DNA of 42,245 bases, from contig JAGXGH010000088.1 in the NCBI GenBank assembly GCA_024636835.1, forward strand, positions 1-42,245, read 5' to 3'. Of this stretch, positions 1 through 8,112 are shown piece by piece. A program made the translations under genes and the position numbers. Each line of letters begins with the position of its first letter. The first letter of the stretch is position 1. This DNA comes from Verrucomicrobiales bacterium. Lineage in GTDB: Bacteria > Verrucomicrobiota > Verrucomicrobiia > Verrucomicrobiales > SLCJ01. The notes beneath the pieces are model-generated. The model was not told the origin of the DNA, searched no databases, and saw nothing but the letters and a program-made list of their open reading frames with translations.

Positions 1-371
1 AACTCGTTGATGACCCGCTGATCGATGCCTTCATAATGGCCGCAGATGACGAGCAAATGCCCACCAGCATCCGCCAATCGTTGCGCGTCGGCTTGTTTGA
101 AAGATCGGCCCTGCGGAGTCATCAAAATCACCCGTGTATCGTTCTTACGCAGATCGCGCACCGCCCTGAAAATCGGTTCTGGCTTCAGCAACATCCCCTG
201 CCCACCGCCACACAAATAGTCATCCACACGACGGTGCTTTCCCTCCGCCCAATCGCGCAACTGATGCGCACGTATCTCCACCACCCCCGCATCCTGAGCA
301 CGCCGAATAATCGACTCACCCAAAGGAGCGAGAACGATTTCAGGAAACAGTGTAAGGACGTCGATGGTCAC
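1..371 (-). CDS. trmD: tRNA (guanine-N1)-methyltransferase TrmD, partial (C-terminus off the left edge)
   Basis: Makes m1G37 in tRNAs, which prevents +1 frameshifting. Reading the minus strand from a GTG at 371 gives an N-terminus starting TIDVLTLFPE, then RRVDDYLCGGGQGMLLKPEP and, near the edge, the SAM-site motif CGHYEGIDQR. These are the classic SPOUT-fold TrmD signatures. Only about 123 of the usual 230-250 residues are in the window. The GTG start is chosen because homologues begin at the residue before the IDVLTLFPE-type segment and no in-frame ATG lies closer. The gene follows prfB on the same strand after a 380 bp gap. Heptamer repeats lie just upstream of the start. Confidence 0.93.
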   Translation of the reverse strand, partial: MTIDVLTLFPEIVLAPLGESIIRRAQDAGVVEIRAHQLRDWAEGKHRRVDDYLCGGGQGMLLKPEPIFRAVRDLRKNDTRVILMTPQGRSFKQADAQRLADAGGHLLVICGHYEGIDQRVINE

Positions 372-376
372 AGCGG

Positions 377-411
377 AATGGTCAATGGTCAAAAGACAAT
401 GGTCAATGGTG
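377..411. repeat. Heptanucleotide tandem repeat (AATGGTC-type)
   Basis: Five consecutive 7-mers read AATGGTC, AATGGTC, AAAAGAC, AATGGTC and AATGGTG. As a result the 13-mer AATGGTCAATGGT occurs twice, 21 bp apart (377 and 398). It ends six bases upstream of the trmD start codon at 371, so it occupies the ribosome-binding and leader region of trmD. Confidence 0.8.
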
Positions 412-620
412 ATTCGAGGCATTGGGCACTGGTCGCAAGCGTCAAACGGGCGGCAATGCTGATTCTAATCTTCTTGTTCTTCCAGCCCTTCTGGTAAAAA
501 AGCAACAACTACCTCAGAGCTCTGCGCGAGAACCTCTACTCATCACTCTCCTCCATTTTTCCTTCTTTTCTCCGTCGGCAAGCCACGTGACCGAAGGTTT
601 TACGTGGTGCGGCTAAAACT

Positions 621-643
621 CAGGTAGCAGGTAGCAGGTAGCA
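621..643. repeat. Heptanucleotide tandem repeat (CAGGTAG x3)
   Basis: Three perfect copies of CAGGTAG (621-627, 628-634, 635-641) followed by a partial copy. It has the same 7 bp period as the repeat at 377-411 in the same gap but an unrelated sequence. Confidence 0.85.
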
Positions 644-751
644 AAGAAAATCCGCTTTGCAGAACACCTCTCACTTTTTTCCTTTTTGTGGCTAAAAACA
701 GCACAACCCAAGCTTCATGATCTTCATGGTTTAACCTGCCTCCTTGTTCGC

Positions 752-1885
752 TTAATCTTCGCCGGCAACCTTACCTCGCAGTTTCGCTTCGATGAATCCA
801 TCGATATCACCGTCCATCACAGCATCAATATTACCTGACTCGTGACCCGTGCGGTGATCCTTCACCATTTGATAGGGCTGGAAAACATACGACCGGATTT
901 GCGCGCCCCAGGCGATCTCGCCCTTTTCACCATATTGCTGTTCCATTTTCGACGCCTTCTTATCCTGCTCGATTTGATAAAGCTTCGCCTTCAACATTTT
1001 CAAGGCCAGATCACGGTTCCGGCCCTGGCTGCGCTCGTTCTGACACGCCACCACCACACCGGTCGGCATGTGTGTCATCCGCACCGCCGTCTCAACTTTG
1101 TTGACATTCTGCCCGCCTTTACCGCCTGAGCGGAAGGTATCCACCTTGATGTCCTTCTCCAAAACCTCGATCTCAATATCGTCGTTGATCTCCGGAGTTA
1201 CATCCAAACTCGCAAAACTGGTGTGTCGCCGACTCTGCGAATCAAACGGCGAAATCCTCACCAAACGATGGACACCGCGCTCCGCCTGAAGGAAACCAAA
1301 TGCGTACTCCCCGGAAATCCGTAATGTCATGCTGCGTATCCCCGCCTCATCGCCATCCGCCATATCCATTACCTCGATCTCGAATCCCTTGCGCTCCGCC
1401 CAGCGACGATACATCCGTGACAACATACTCGCCCAATCACAAGACTCCGTGCCGCCCGCACCGGCGTGGATGGTCACAAACGCGCCACCGGAATCCAACT
1501 CACCACCAAGAAACTGCCGCAACTCAAACTCACTGAGCGATTGCTCGATAGCCGCGACTTCTGCCGCGACTTCCGCCGCCATCGATTGGTCGTTCTCTTC
1601 CTCGGCCAGTTCTATCATGACGTCGACATCTTCCACCCGTTGCTTTAATTCATTGAAGGGATTAATTACAGACTTCAAACGGTTCGCTTGAGACATCGTT
1701 TTTTGAGCACCATCCTTGTCGTCCCAAAATCCGTCCACCGTCATCGATTTCTCCAAGTCCTCGAGTTCTCCAATTAAATCCTCCAATCCAAGAAATGTTT
1801 CCATCTCACGAACACGCTTGTTCAATCCAGCCGTATCAATAGATTCACTACCTTGGTCGTTAGCTCGTGGTTTCTCTTCACTCAT
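752..1885 (-). CDS. prfB: Peptide chain release factor 2
   Basis: Class I release factor that recognises UGA and UAA stops and triggers peptide release at the ribosome. The 377-residue protein has the RF2 anticodon tripeptide SPF at 212-214 and the catalytic GGQ at 257-259 inside [15 protein letters not shown]. Length is normal. The programmed +1 frameshift that autoregulates many prfB genes is absent: around residue 32 the codons run TTT CTT GGA TTG with no in-frame UGA, so the N-terminal segment is fused directly. The ATG at 1885 has a GGAGG unusually far upstream (about 27 bases). It is divergent from recO across 149 bp and upstream of trmD on the same strand. Confidence 0.97.
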   Translation of the reverse strand: MSEEKPRANDQGSESIDTAGLNKRVREMETFLGLEDLIGELEDLEKSMTVDGFWDDKDGAQKTMSQANRLKSVINPFNELKQRVEDVDVMIELAEEENDQSMAAEVAAEVAAIEQSLSEFELRQFLGGELDSGGAFVTIHAGAGGTESCDWASMLSRMYRRWAERKGFEIEVMDMADGDEAGIRSMTLRISGEYAFGFLQAERGVHRLVRISPFDSQSRRHTSFASLDVTPEINDDIEIEVLEKDIKVDTFRSGGKGGQNVNKVETAVRMTHMPTGVVVACQNERSQGRNRDLALKMLKAKLYQIEQDKKASKMEQQYGEKGEIAWGAQIRSYVFQPYQMVKDHRTGHESGNIDAVMDGDIDGFIEAKLRGKVAGED

Positions 1886-2034
1886 ATTATCAGACTCTTA
1901 AAAAAGGACTCACCTCCGATCAGCACAGATTCCCACCATTGGGCACATCCTTCCACCACCGGACACCATGAGGGCATGCCCTCGCGGAACCCTATCATTC
2001 ACCGAAACTCCCACCCTCCGCAAGCCCTAGCACC

Positions 2035-2604
2035 GTGGAAAAATCCTCTGCCATCCTGCTTCGTCGCACCAAACTTACCGATACCAGTCTAATAGTGACC
2101 TGGTGCACAGAGTCGCACGGCATCGTCAAGACTGTTGCCAAAGGCGCATTGCGCCCGAAAAGCGCGTTCGCCGGAGTGCTCGATCTGTTCTTCAGTACCG
2201 AGATCATTTGGATCCCCTCTCGCAAATCTGATCTACACACACTCAGCGACGCTCACCTCATCAATCCAAGACTCGGTATCCGGCGCAGCTACGTTCAAAC
2301 ACTCGCTGCCGGGTATTTTTGCGACTGTCTCTCGCAGGCTGCAGAAACCGATACTCCAATCGACGAACTCTACGATCTGCTTCGTCGCGCGCTCGACTTT
2401 CTCGCCTCTCAAGACGTCACCGCCAAGGCTATTCACCATTTCGAACGCCAACTCGCCATTTCTTTAGGCATCTCCGACACCGCGTCAACTGCCTCTCACC
2501 AGCGGATTTACCTTGCGCTTAGCGATCATTTGCCAAGAATCCCTACACAACGTAAAGAATTAGATCGTTCACTAAATCTGGATGAAAATAGCGTCGAAAT
2601 TTAA
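2035..2604 (+). CDS. recO: DNA repair protein RecO
   Basis: RecO works with RecR and RecF to load RecA on single-stranded DNA during gap repair. The N-terminal OB-fold pattern is clear: SSAILLRRTKLTDTSLIVTW, then ESHGIVKTVAKGALRPKSAF and LDLFFSTEIIW. A helical C-terminal half follows (LAAGYFCDCLSQ and later). At 189 residues it is shorter than the usual 230-250, so the C-terminal helical region is reduced. I see no four-cysteine zinc motif. The start is GTG at 2035; no in-frame ATG fits the N-terminal fold better. It is transcribed away from prfB. Confidence 0.85.
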   Translation: MEKSSAILLRRTKLTDTSLIVTWCTESHGIVKTVAKGALRPKSAFAGVLDLFFSTEIIWIPSRKSDLHTLSDAHLINPRLGIRRSYVQTLAAGYFCDCLSQAAETDTPIDELYDLLRRALDFLASQDVTAKAIHHFERQLAISLGISDTASTASHQRIYLALSDHLPRIPTQRKELDRSLNLDENSVEI

Positions 2605-2737
2605 AATCACCGTAAAATCGCGAACAATTCTTGCGTATTTGTCGACGAATTCATAATCGACACAATGGTTAAAATTCGCTAGATTCTGAATTCCATCCCC
2701 CAATCCTTAAAAAAATCCTTCTATTCCCACAGACATA

Positions 2738-3637
2738 ATGAGCACAGGAGAACTTTCGAGAATCCTCGACAACCGCGCACAATCGCTGTTCGAAGAAGGA
2801 AAATTCGGCGACGCAATGAACGCGGCGGCAGCATCCGTGGAGTCAGCCCGCCGAGTTGCGGTGGAAGACACCAGCGAGATACCAACGCTCATCGAGGCAC
2901 TCGTGATTGAGGCGGAGATTCTACGCCACGTCGGTGAATTTGATGATTCCCATGCTCTTTACAAAGAAGCACAGGAGCATGTTGATCAAATTGGCGGCGG
3001 CGATGTAATCAAAGCACGCATAGCCATGGGGCGTGCCATTTGTGTGGATGCCAGTGGTCAAATCCGCGCTGCGGCAAAACTTTACGAAAGCTCCATCGAG
3101 CTCCTCGAAGCACTCAACCCACCTGATCTTGAAGAGGCTGCATCCCTCCGCAACAATCTTGCGATGATCTACCGGGAGGAAGGTCTCCACGACCGCGCAG
3201 AAGAACACTACATCCGTGCGATCAACATTTCCGAGCGACTCTACGGCAAACAAGACCTCACCGTAGCCTCACTTTACAACAATCTCGCCGCTCTTTACGT
3301 CAATGCCACTCACTTCTCAGAGGCATTGGAAATCGCCAAACAGTCGCTCGAAATCCGCGAAAAAATCCTCCCACCAGACAGCGCGGAGCTCGCTCAATCA
3401 CTCTCCAACCTAGGCAGTATCGTCTACGGTCAGGGAAATATTGAAGCTGCCGTCGACTACTTCTCGAAAGCGGTAACCATCCTCGAGATCTCTCCCGACG
3501 CCGACCCCGAAGAATACGAAGTGGTCGTTTCCAACTACATCGACCTTCTCAACGAGTCTGGTCGCGGCGAAGAAGCTAGCAAAGTCACCAAGCGCGCGCG
3601 GCGCGTTTACAATCGTTTGAGCCATCCTGAGGAATAA
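2738..3637 (+). CDS. Tetratricopeptide repeat protein
   Basis: A soluble 299-residue protein made of helical TPR units of the kinesin-light-chain type. Repeated patterns include ASLRNNLAMIYREEGLHDRA, ASLYNNLAALYVNATHFSEA and QSLSNLGSIVYGQGNIEAA, at roughly 42-residue spacing from about residue 130 to 250. The N-terminal half has more diverged helical pairs. No signal peptide or membrane segment is visible, so it is probably a cytoplasmic protein-protein interaction scaffold; the partner is unknown. It lies 133 bp after recO and 90 bp before the methyltransferase on the same strand. Membership in the polyketide operon is possible but not shown. Confidence 0.8.
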   Translation: MSTGELSRILDNRAQSLFEEGKFGDAMNAAAASVESARRVAVEDTSEIPTLIEALVIEAEILRHVGEFDDSHALYKEAQEHVDQIGGGDVIKARIAMGRAICVDASGQIRAAAKLYESSIELLEALNPPDLEEAASLRNNLAMIYREEGLHDRAEEHYIRAINISERLYGKQDLTVASLYNNLAALYVNATHFSEALEIAKQSLEIREKILPPDSAELAQSLSNLGSIVYGQGNIEAAVDYFSKAVTILEISPDADPEEYEVVVSNYIDLLNESGRGEEASKVTKRARRVYNRLSHPEE

Positions 3638-3727
3638 AAAACGACTCTTTGGCGACAAACGATCTCGTGATTTTCTGCGAACGAGTTCGTGCAATTCACA
3701 CGGATGATGTGTAGTGAACGTCCAGCC

Positions 3728-4432
3728 ATGGATTTTCCCCGTCGTCTCACGCAAGAAATTCTCGATACCCTCTCACAGGACGACCCGCGCGCACTGCGCT
3801 CGCGGCGTGATCTACGGATGATCAACGTCGTGCTCGGGGGCGGACGTTGGCTTCTCAAACAAATCGATGCGCAGCTCTCTGCCGATTCCAACATCCGCCG
3901 CGTGATCGAATGCGGAGCCGGTGACGGTGTGCTCACCCGCAAGATCGCCGATATGCTCACCGCTCGGCATCCCGACATCAGCATCACCGCCGTCGACCTC
4001 CAACCCCACCCGCGAGGATGGCAGGAACACCCGAATGCACAATGGCACCAAGGCGATCTACTCACTGCTGATGCGTTGTTTGACAATACCACATTGATCG
4101 TCGCAAATCTGATGCTCCATCACTTCACCGAGGAGCAACTGCAATCTCTCGGCAAAACCTTCGCCCGGGCACGCTGCGCTCTCATCAGTGAACCTCACCG
4201 CTGGCGCCCGTGGATGCGCTTCGCGCTCTACCCTCTCGGTCTCAACGACGTCACCCGCCACGACATGAAGGTCAGCATCGAATCCGGTTTTACCGATACC
4301 GAACTCGCGGATTGGCTCGGATTCAGTGCACCTGATTGGGAAGTTTCGAGCCATTCTACCTTCCGTGGACTCCATCAAGTCATCGCGCGGCGTATGGGAG
4401 GTAACAATGATTCGCCCCACTCCACCATCTGA
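3728..4432 (+). CDS. SAM-dependent methyltransferase (polyketide cluster)
   Basis: Class I methyltransferase. The SAM-binding glycine motif VIECGAGDG is at about residues 59-67, an acidic strand-2 end at VDLQPHP (89-95), and a post-strand-4 motif VANLMLHHF further on. I place the start at the ATG at 3728 (MDFPRRL), since related proteins begin at this segment; upstream ATGs at 3704 and 3707 are possible and none has a strong ribosome-binding site. The 3' end overlaps the FAD oxidoreductase start by 26 bp, indicating tight co-expression. The context suggests it methylates the polyketide product or a precursor, as small methyltransferases often accompany bacterial type III PKS genes. The substrate is inferred, not shown. 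Confidence 0.8.
   Translation: MDFPRRLTQEILDTLSQDDPRALRSRRDLRMINVVLGGGRWLLKQIDAQLSADSNIRRVIECGAGDGVLTRKIADMLTARHPDISITAVDLQPHPRGWQEHPNAQWHQGDLLTADALFDNTTLIVANLMLHHFTEEQLQSLGKTFARARCALISEPHRWRPWMRFALYPLGLNDVTRHDMKVSIESGFTDTELADWLGFSAPDWEVSSHSTFRGLHQVIARRMGGNNDSPHSTI
4396..4401 (+). promoter_or_regulatory. Ribosome-binding site of the FAD oxidoreductase
   Basis: GGGAGG lies five bases before the ATG at 4407 and inside the methyltransferase coding sequence. It decides the start of the FAD gene in favour of 4407 over the longer open frame that begins at 4326. Confidence 0.7.
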
Positions 4433-5480
4433 CCATCCTCTCCGCATTATTGGCGGAGGTGCAGCAGGGCTTTCCTTAGCTATTGCTCTGGCACGATTGG
4501 ATATCAAATGTGAGGTGATCGAGGCCTCATCCTACCCTCGCCACAAGATGTGTGGGGAATTCCTCACCGGACTCGATAAAGAGACCATTAACACACTCGG
4601 CATCGAAGAGCTCGTTGCCCGCTCACCGCATCATCACGAAACCGCGTGGTTCGACAAACAGGGGGAAATTTTCCGCCATTCACTTCCCTCGCCTGCCTAC
4701 GGCATTTCCCGCCATGCCCTTGACCTGGCACTCGCAAAAAATGCCCGCGAACTCGGATGCATCATCCACGAAAACACCCGCTGGAAAGCAGCGTCTGATG
4801 AGCCGCTGGATGGAACCATCATCGCCACCGGCAGACGAATTATCCGTTCATCCCGTTGGCTCGGCATCAAGGCGCACTTCACCAATCTCGAAACCTTAAG
4901 CGATTTAGAAATGCACCTCGCCGACAACGCCTACGTCGGCGTTTGTAAAGTCGACGACGGAGCCGTGACAGTCTGCGGACTCTTCGATCGCCAACACGCA
5001 GGTCAGGCATCGGGCACACCCGAACAAAAACTCATCACCGCCATGCGGCGATGTGACTTACCGGCGCTCGCAGACCGCGTAGCCACAGCGGACTTCGTCA
5101 CTGGATCACTCAATGGCATCAGCCACGTCGCCTTCGGAATGCATCAAAACAGCGCCGATTCAGAAAAAGACAAGGCCATTCACTTTGGTGATTCATTCGC
5201 CATCATTCCACCGTTCACCGGCAATGGCATCGCCATGGCGCTACAAAGCGGCGTGGCTGCAGCAGATATTATAGCCGACTACGCGACCGGAAAGATAACG
5301 TGGGACGAGGCGCGACTCGCCGCCCGAGAGAGGCTTCACGAACTCTTCAACAAACGCGTCGCCTGGGCAAACCGACTTCAACCCGTGCTCACTTCTTCAC
5401 TGGGTAAACGCAGCTTGCGAGCCATCTCCAAAACGCCTCTTCTCCCCTTTAACAAACTCTTCAAACTGACCCACGGCTAA
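4407..5480 (+). CDS. FAD-dependent oxidoreductase, geranylgeranyl-reductase-like
   Basis: A 357-residue flavoprotein. The N-terminal dinucleotide-binding motif reads LRIIGGGAAGLSLAIALARL (about residues 12-31), then EASSYPRHKMCGEFL, as in the geranylgeranyl reductase/UbiH-like group. The second FAD motif is seen as HFGDSFAIIPPFTGNGIAMA in the C-terminal half. No membrane segment is evident. It overlaps the methyltransferase by 26 bp and is followed after 158 bp by the type III polyketide synthase, so it probably oxidises or reduces the polyketide-derived ring or tail. Such oxidoreductases recur beside alkylresorcinol/alkylpyrone synthases, but the exact reaction cannot be read from sequence. 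Confidence 0.85.
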   Translation: MIRPTPPSDHPLRIIGGGAAGLSLAIALARLDIKCEVIEASSYPRHKMCGEFLTGLDKETINTLGIEELVARSPHHHETAWFDKQGEIFRHSLPSPAYGISRHALDLALAKNARELGCIIHENTRWKAASDEPLDGTIIATGRRIIRSSRWLGIKAHFTNLETLSDLEMHLADNAYVGVCKVDDGAVTVCGLFDRQHAGQASGTPEQKLITAMRRCDLPALADRVATADFVTGSLNGISHVAFGMHQNSADSEKDKAIHFGDSFAIIPPFTGNGIAMALQSGVAAADIIADYATGKITWDEARLAARERLHELFNKRVAWANRLQPVLTSSLGKRSLRAISKTPLLPFNKLFKLTHG

Positions 5481-5490
5481 GACTACTCTC

Positions 5491-5620
5491 GAATAAAAAT
5501 ATGACTATTCTCCGCGCACAAGTAACTCTCGATCAACCAACTTCACCCCACTCGTCAATCGCGTGCCGCGCAGCGGTTATACGCGACGCGTCAGATCAAT
5601 ACCAAGATTTGGTATAAGAC
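5491..5620. repeat. Dispersed repeat, copy 1
   Basis: This stretch between the FAD oxidoreductase and the polyketide synthase closely matches 37973-38070. The best shared blocks are CGCGCACAAGT, CTCtcATCAA-type sequence and TCAGATCAATACCAAGAT. Copy 1 carries about 31 extra bases rich in CGCG before the last block. It ends in the palindrome at 5599-5615, 24 bp before the synthase start codon. Confidence 0.75.
5599..5615. promoter_or_regulatory. Perfect palindrome upstream of the polyketide synthase
   Basis: ATACCAAGATTTGGTAT has perfect 7 bp arms around GAT and ends 23 bases before the synthase start. Size and place would suit a repressor operator or a leader hairpin. It belongs to a repeat found elsewhere in the window, so a role specific to this gene is uncertain. 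Confidence 0.4.
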
Positions 5621-5638
5621 TAACGGTCATCTACCCTA

Positions 5639-6679
5639 ATGTATTTACAATCCCTTGCCCACGCCCTGCCAGAGTATCAAATGTCCCAGCTTGAGGTGCT
5701 CGACATGATGCGTGCCCACCCCGCCCTCGACCGCATTCAGCCACGCGGTCAGCGACTCTTGCAAAAGGTTCTCGCCGGCGATTCCGGAATCGCCACACGC
5801 AACTTCTGCACACCGAACCCAGTCGAACTTTTCGATCGCCACCCAGGCGAACTCAACGACTACTTCGAAAAAGCCGTCACCGATCTAGCCAGCGCAGCCG
5901 TGTCTCAAGCCTTGGAGAAAGCAGGCATCGCCGCCGCCGATCTCGACGCCTTGTTTCTTTGCACCTGCACCGGCTATCTCTGCCCGGGGCCGACCTCCTT
6001 CATCGCCGAGCGCCTCGGCATCCGCGAGGACGCACTGCTCCACGATGTCGTCGGCCTCGGGTGCGGTGCAGCCATTCCCACACTGCGCACCGCCAGTCAC
6101 TTCCTCGCCGCCAACCCCTCTGCAAAAGCCGCCGTCGTCGCTGTGGAGATCTGCTCCGCTGCCCTCTACCTCGATGACGATCCCGGCGCACTCATCTCAC
6201 TTTGTCTCTTCGGAGATGGAGCCAGCGCCTCAGTGTGGACAGGAAACGACGCACCAAGCGAATGGAGTGCCGGCAACTTCCGTTCACTCCACCGCCCCGA
6301 ACATCGCGAAGCCATTCGATTCGTCAACCGCAACGGCTTTCTCAAGAACCAACTCGCCCCATCCGTTCCCGCCACCGCCGGACAAGCCGTGTTCGATATG
6401 CTCGGTAAAAACCCAGAACGCTTTCTCAACGGCTCGCGACTCGTCACCCACAACGCCGGACGCGACGTCCTCGACGCCATCAACGCCCACCTCCCAGACG
6501 CCGACCTCGCACCCAGCCGCAGCGTCCTCAAACGCTACGGCAACATGTCCTCGCCTTCCGTCATGATCGGACTCGAAACCCTCCTGGAAACGGTTCCAGA
6601 CCACGTCGACAACATCGACCTCGCCGCCTTCGGCGCCGGGTTCTCCTGCCACACCTGCGAGCTACGAAGAGAGAATTAG
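5639..6679 (+). CDS. Type III polyketide synthase (chalcone/stilbene synthase family)
   Basis: A homodimeric condensing enzyme that extends an acyl-CoA starter with malonyl-CoA and cyclises the chain. The 346 residues are normal for the family. The catalytic triad is visible: Cys142 in VVGLGCGAAIP, His271 in LVTHNAGRDVL and Asn302 in RYGNMSSPSV. The family's CTCTGYLCPG segment precedes the active-site cysteine, and the C-terminal FGAGFSCHTCEL corresponds to the usual GFGPG loop. The histidine motif is divergent, with HNAG where HPGG is usual. It follows the methyltransferase and FAD oxidoreductase and is probably the core enzyme of a three-gene alkylresorcinol- or alkylpyrone-like pathway. 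The product is not predictable from sequence alone. Confidence 0.93.
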   Translation: MYLQSLAHALPEYQMSQLEVLDMMRAHPALDRIQPRGQRLLQKVLAGDSGIATRNFCTPNPVELFDRHPGELNDYFEKAVTDLASAAVSQALEKAGIAAADLDALFLCTCTGYLCPGPTSFIAERLGIREDALLHDVVGLGCGAAIPTLRTASHFLAANPSAKAAVVAVEICSAALYLDDDPGALISLCLFGDGASASVWTGNDAPSEWSAGNFRSLHRPEHREAIRFVNRNGFLKNQLAPSVPATAGQAVFDMLGKNPERFLNGSRLVTHNAGRDVLDAINAHLPDADLAPSRSVLKRYGNMSSPSVMIGLETLLETVPDHVDNIDLAAFGAGFSCHTCELRREN

Positions 6680-6698
6680 AGAACGCTTCGTCCGAGAC

Positions 6699-6968
6699 TT
6701 AGACTGACTTGTGGGTGTCCTTGTTATTCCATAAGCTCCAAAGTGCAATGTTAGATCTGAATTTGGAACGGGTCGCTAGGGCGTAGCAAGCGGTTACCAC
6801 GATACAGACCCATATCGGTAATGCCCAGAGAATCGCTGGCTGGTGACTAGTGAATAGTATCCACAGCCCTTGGGGGGCAACCCCGATTATCGCTAATACG
6901 ACTCCAAGAATAACGGCAAATACCCGCGACATCGAGGCTTCCCACTCAGTTGAAGAGTCTTTATGCAT
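6699..6968 (-). CDS. Small two-helix membrane protein, unknown
   Basis: An 89-residue protein with two predicted membrane helices: MSRVFAVILGVVLAIIGVA, then ALPIWVCIVVTACYALAT. A short basic and aromatic tail follows. I do not recognise a family. The ATG at 6968 overlaps the 3' end of the upstream ORF (ATGCATAA overlap); a second ATG 12 codons later (MSRVF) is a plausible alternative. It lies directly downstream of the cassette-boundary repeat at 6985-7047, so it looks like the cargo of one gene cassette. It converges on the polyketide synthase. Confidence 0.6.
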   Translation of the reverse strand: MHKDSSTEWEASMSRVFAVILGVVLAIIGVAPQGLWILFTSHQPAILWALPIWVCIVVTACYALATRSKFRSNIALWSLWNNKDTHKSV

Positions 6969-7434
6969 TTTTAAGCAGCCATAGCAACGTTTGAGCGCAG
7001 GAACCCCTACCAGCGAGGGCGAGCGCCGACTTCTGGGTTGATGGTTGAATGATCATGATTGTTTGAACTCTCGGCCAGTCAGGCGTTGGGATCGACGGCT
7101 TGTTCGCCGTTCGTGTTGAGTAAAGGTAAACAAAACAGAGGACGATTCCAAGTCCGACAGCTAAATCCAAAATGGTAGAAGACAGAAATCTCTTAGGCTT
7201 GTCCGATTTGTGTTCACCACGATTCCCAGGCGCGAGATTACGCCAGATGTAGCCGCTCCTAAGTTGGGCCAATGCCATGGCAATGAATGGAACACCCAAT
7301 CCCGCTGCCATCAAGTAATCGTATCGGTTATTAGTCTGTGGCTGCCAAAACTGGACGTAGGCAAACCCAAGGACGAACCAAAGGACTGTCGGGAGAACAA
7401 CAACCCAAGTGTTGCTTTTTAGTGCCGACTTCAT
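6961..7434 (-). CDS. Membrane protein of unknown function, 3' end within a repeat
   Basis: 157 residues from the ATG at 7434 (MKSALKSN). Hydrophobic segments lie near the N-terminus (TWVVVLPTVLWFVLGFAYVQ), then around YDYLMAAGLGVPFIAMALA, with a third at ILDLAVGLGIVLCFVYLY. The last 25 or so residues (from about STQKSALALAG) are encoded by the repeat at 6985-7047, so the natural C-terminus may be an artefact of cassette joining. A longer open frame begins at 7506, but 7434 better fits the hydrophobic start. No family recognised. Confidence 0.6.
   Translation of the reverse strand: MKSALKSNTWVVVLPTVLWFVLGFAYVQFWQPQTNNRYDYLMAAGLGVPFIAMALAQLRSGYIWRNLAPGNRGEHKSDKPKRFLSSTILDLAVGLGIVLCFVYLYSTRTANKPSIPTPDWPRVQTIMIIQPSTQKSALALAGRGSCAQTLLWLLKNA
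6985..7047 (-). repeat. attC-like cassette-boundary repeat, copy 1
   Basis: On the minus strand this reads ACCCAGAAGTCGGCGC, a variable centre, then GGGGTTCCTGCGCTCAAAC. It contains a hairpin: GCGC (7023-7026) with GCGC (6995-6998), and AGGG (7016-7019) with CCCT (7005-7008). It lies between the end of one minus-strand gene and the start of the next (6968). It aligns with four other copies in the window. Confidence 0.6.
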
Positions 7435-7916
7435 CGGGTAATTTTCTTTATCAACGTTTAGGGTGTGCTGCCGGATACCCAACACCGGCTGACTCTCGAA
7501 TATCAAATCGCTGCCAACGAAGCAAGCGAGCCCTCGAAAACTCTAATGCGCATTTTAGGACACCCATTATCAATCCATGACCTTTATCCCCTATGGCGAT
7601 CTTACTTCAAGTCAATTCCTCCATGTTCGACCGCGCTCTGCAAAGCCTGGGCGCATGCCCGCCTTCGGAGCTGCGTTTCCTTCCACAACTGCGTGAAACG
7701 AAGAGACGAGTATCGTCCAGACAAAGTTATTGACCTCGCATCCTCGGCGTCTTTCCCTAACAAGACGTTTACTCCGCACGATAAATAACTGACCGTCCGC
7801 AATACCGCAAGATCGATTGCTACAAAACCCGGGAATCCAGCCCTGAACATTCGGCGGCATCCGGTGGGGTAATCCCCATCTTTGGATCTTCGCGCTTCGG
7901 TCGCTTTAAAAAACCC
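7435..7916. other. Stretch without a supported gene, containing one cassette-type repeat
   Basis: Open frames exist on both strands (for example 7612-7860 on the minus strand and 7465-7788 on the plus strand), but both run through the repeat at 7604-7684. Neither looks like a known protein. This may be a degraded cassette whose gene has been lost, or a non-coding cassette. Confidence 0.4.
7604..7684 (-). repeat. attC-like cassette-boundary repeat, copy 2
   Basis: It aligns over about 80 bp with 10403-10485. The shared blocks on the plus strand are TCAAGTCAATT, ATGTTC/TACCGC and CTTCGGAGCTG. The centre has a hairpin GGGC-GCAT-GCCC at 7649-7660, different in sequence from the hairpin in the other copies. 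Confidence 0.6.
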
Positions 7917-8105
7917 ATGCTCGCGGCGAACTGTTTGATCGGTGTGTTGATCATCTGGCTGCTTTTCGCCCTGTGGTCAAGCGGCCTCATCCACCGAATG
8001 GTGCCCGCGCTATGGGACATACAGAACTCACACGCTCTGAGCTACATTGTTTTGAACCTGTATATTTTGGTCACCCTCTCGTTCTATGGATCACTCATTT
8101 GGTGA
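7917..8105 (+). CDS. Small two-helix membrane protein (possible fragment)
   Basis: 62 residues with two hydrophobic helices: CLIGVLIIWLLFALWSSGLI and SYIVLNLYILVTLSFYGSLI. It is the only plus-strand candidate in this block. The frame stays open for about 35 codons upstream of the ATG and no good ribosome-binding site is visible, so this could be the 3' remnant of a longer gene. No family recognised. The 74 bp tandem repeat begins just after its stop. Confidence 0.35.
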   Translation: MLAANCLIGVLIIWLLFALWSSGLIHRMVPALWDIQNSHALSYIVLNLYILVTLSFYGSLIW

Positions 8106-8112
8106 AGAACCT

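Larger units (their letters stand above)
372..751. other. Gene-free gap between prfB and trmD
   Basis: No convincing reading frame on either strand. The gap holds two separate heptanucleotide tandem repeats (listed separately) and a weak inverted repeat near 571-609, where CACGT is followed by ACGTG. Any promoter for trmD must lie here, because the gap is long for co-transcription with prfB, but I cannot identify a clear -35/-10 pair. Confidence 0.6.

Noticed and set aside
36..497. Plus-strand open frame of 153 codons at the left edge
   Set aside because: It is antisense to trmD, whose minus-strand translation matches the family clearly. The plus-strand product is a shadow.
7612..7860. Minus-strand open frames through the repeat at 7604-7684
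   Set aside because: The coding pattern comes largely from the repeat itself and resembles the ends of other frames crossing these repeats. No protein family fits.
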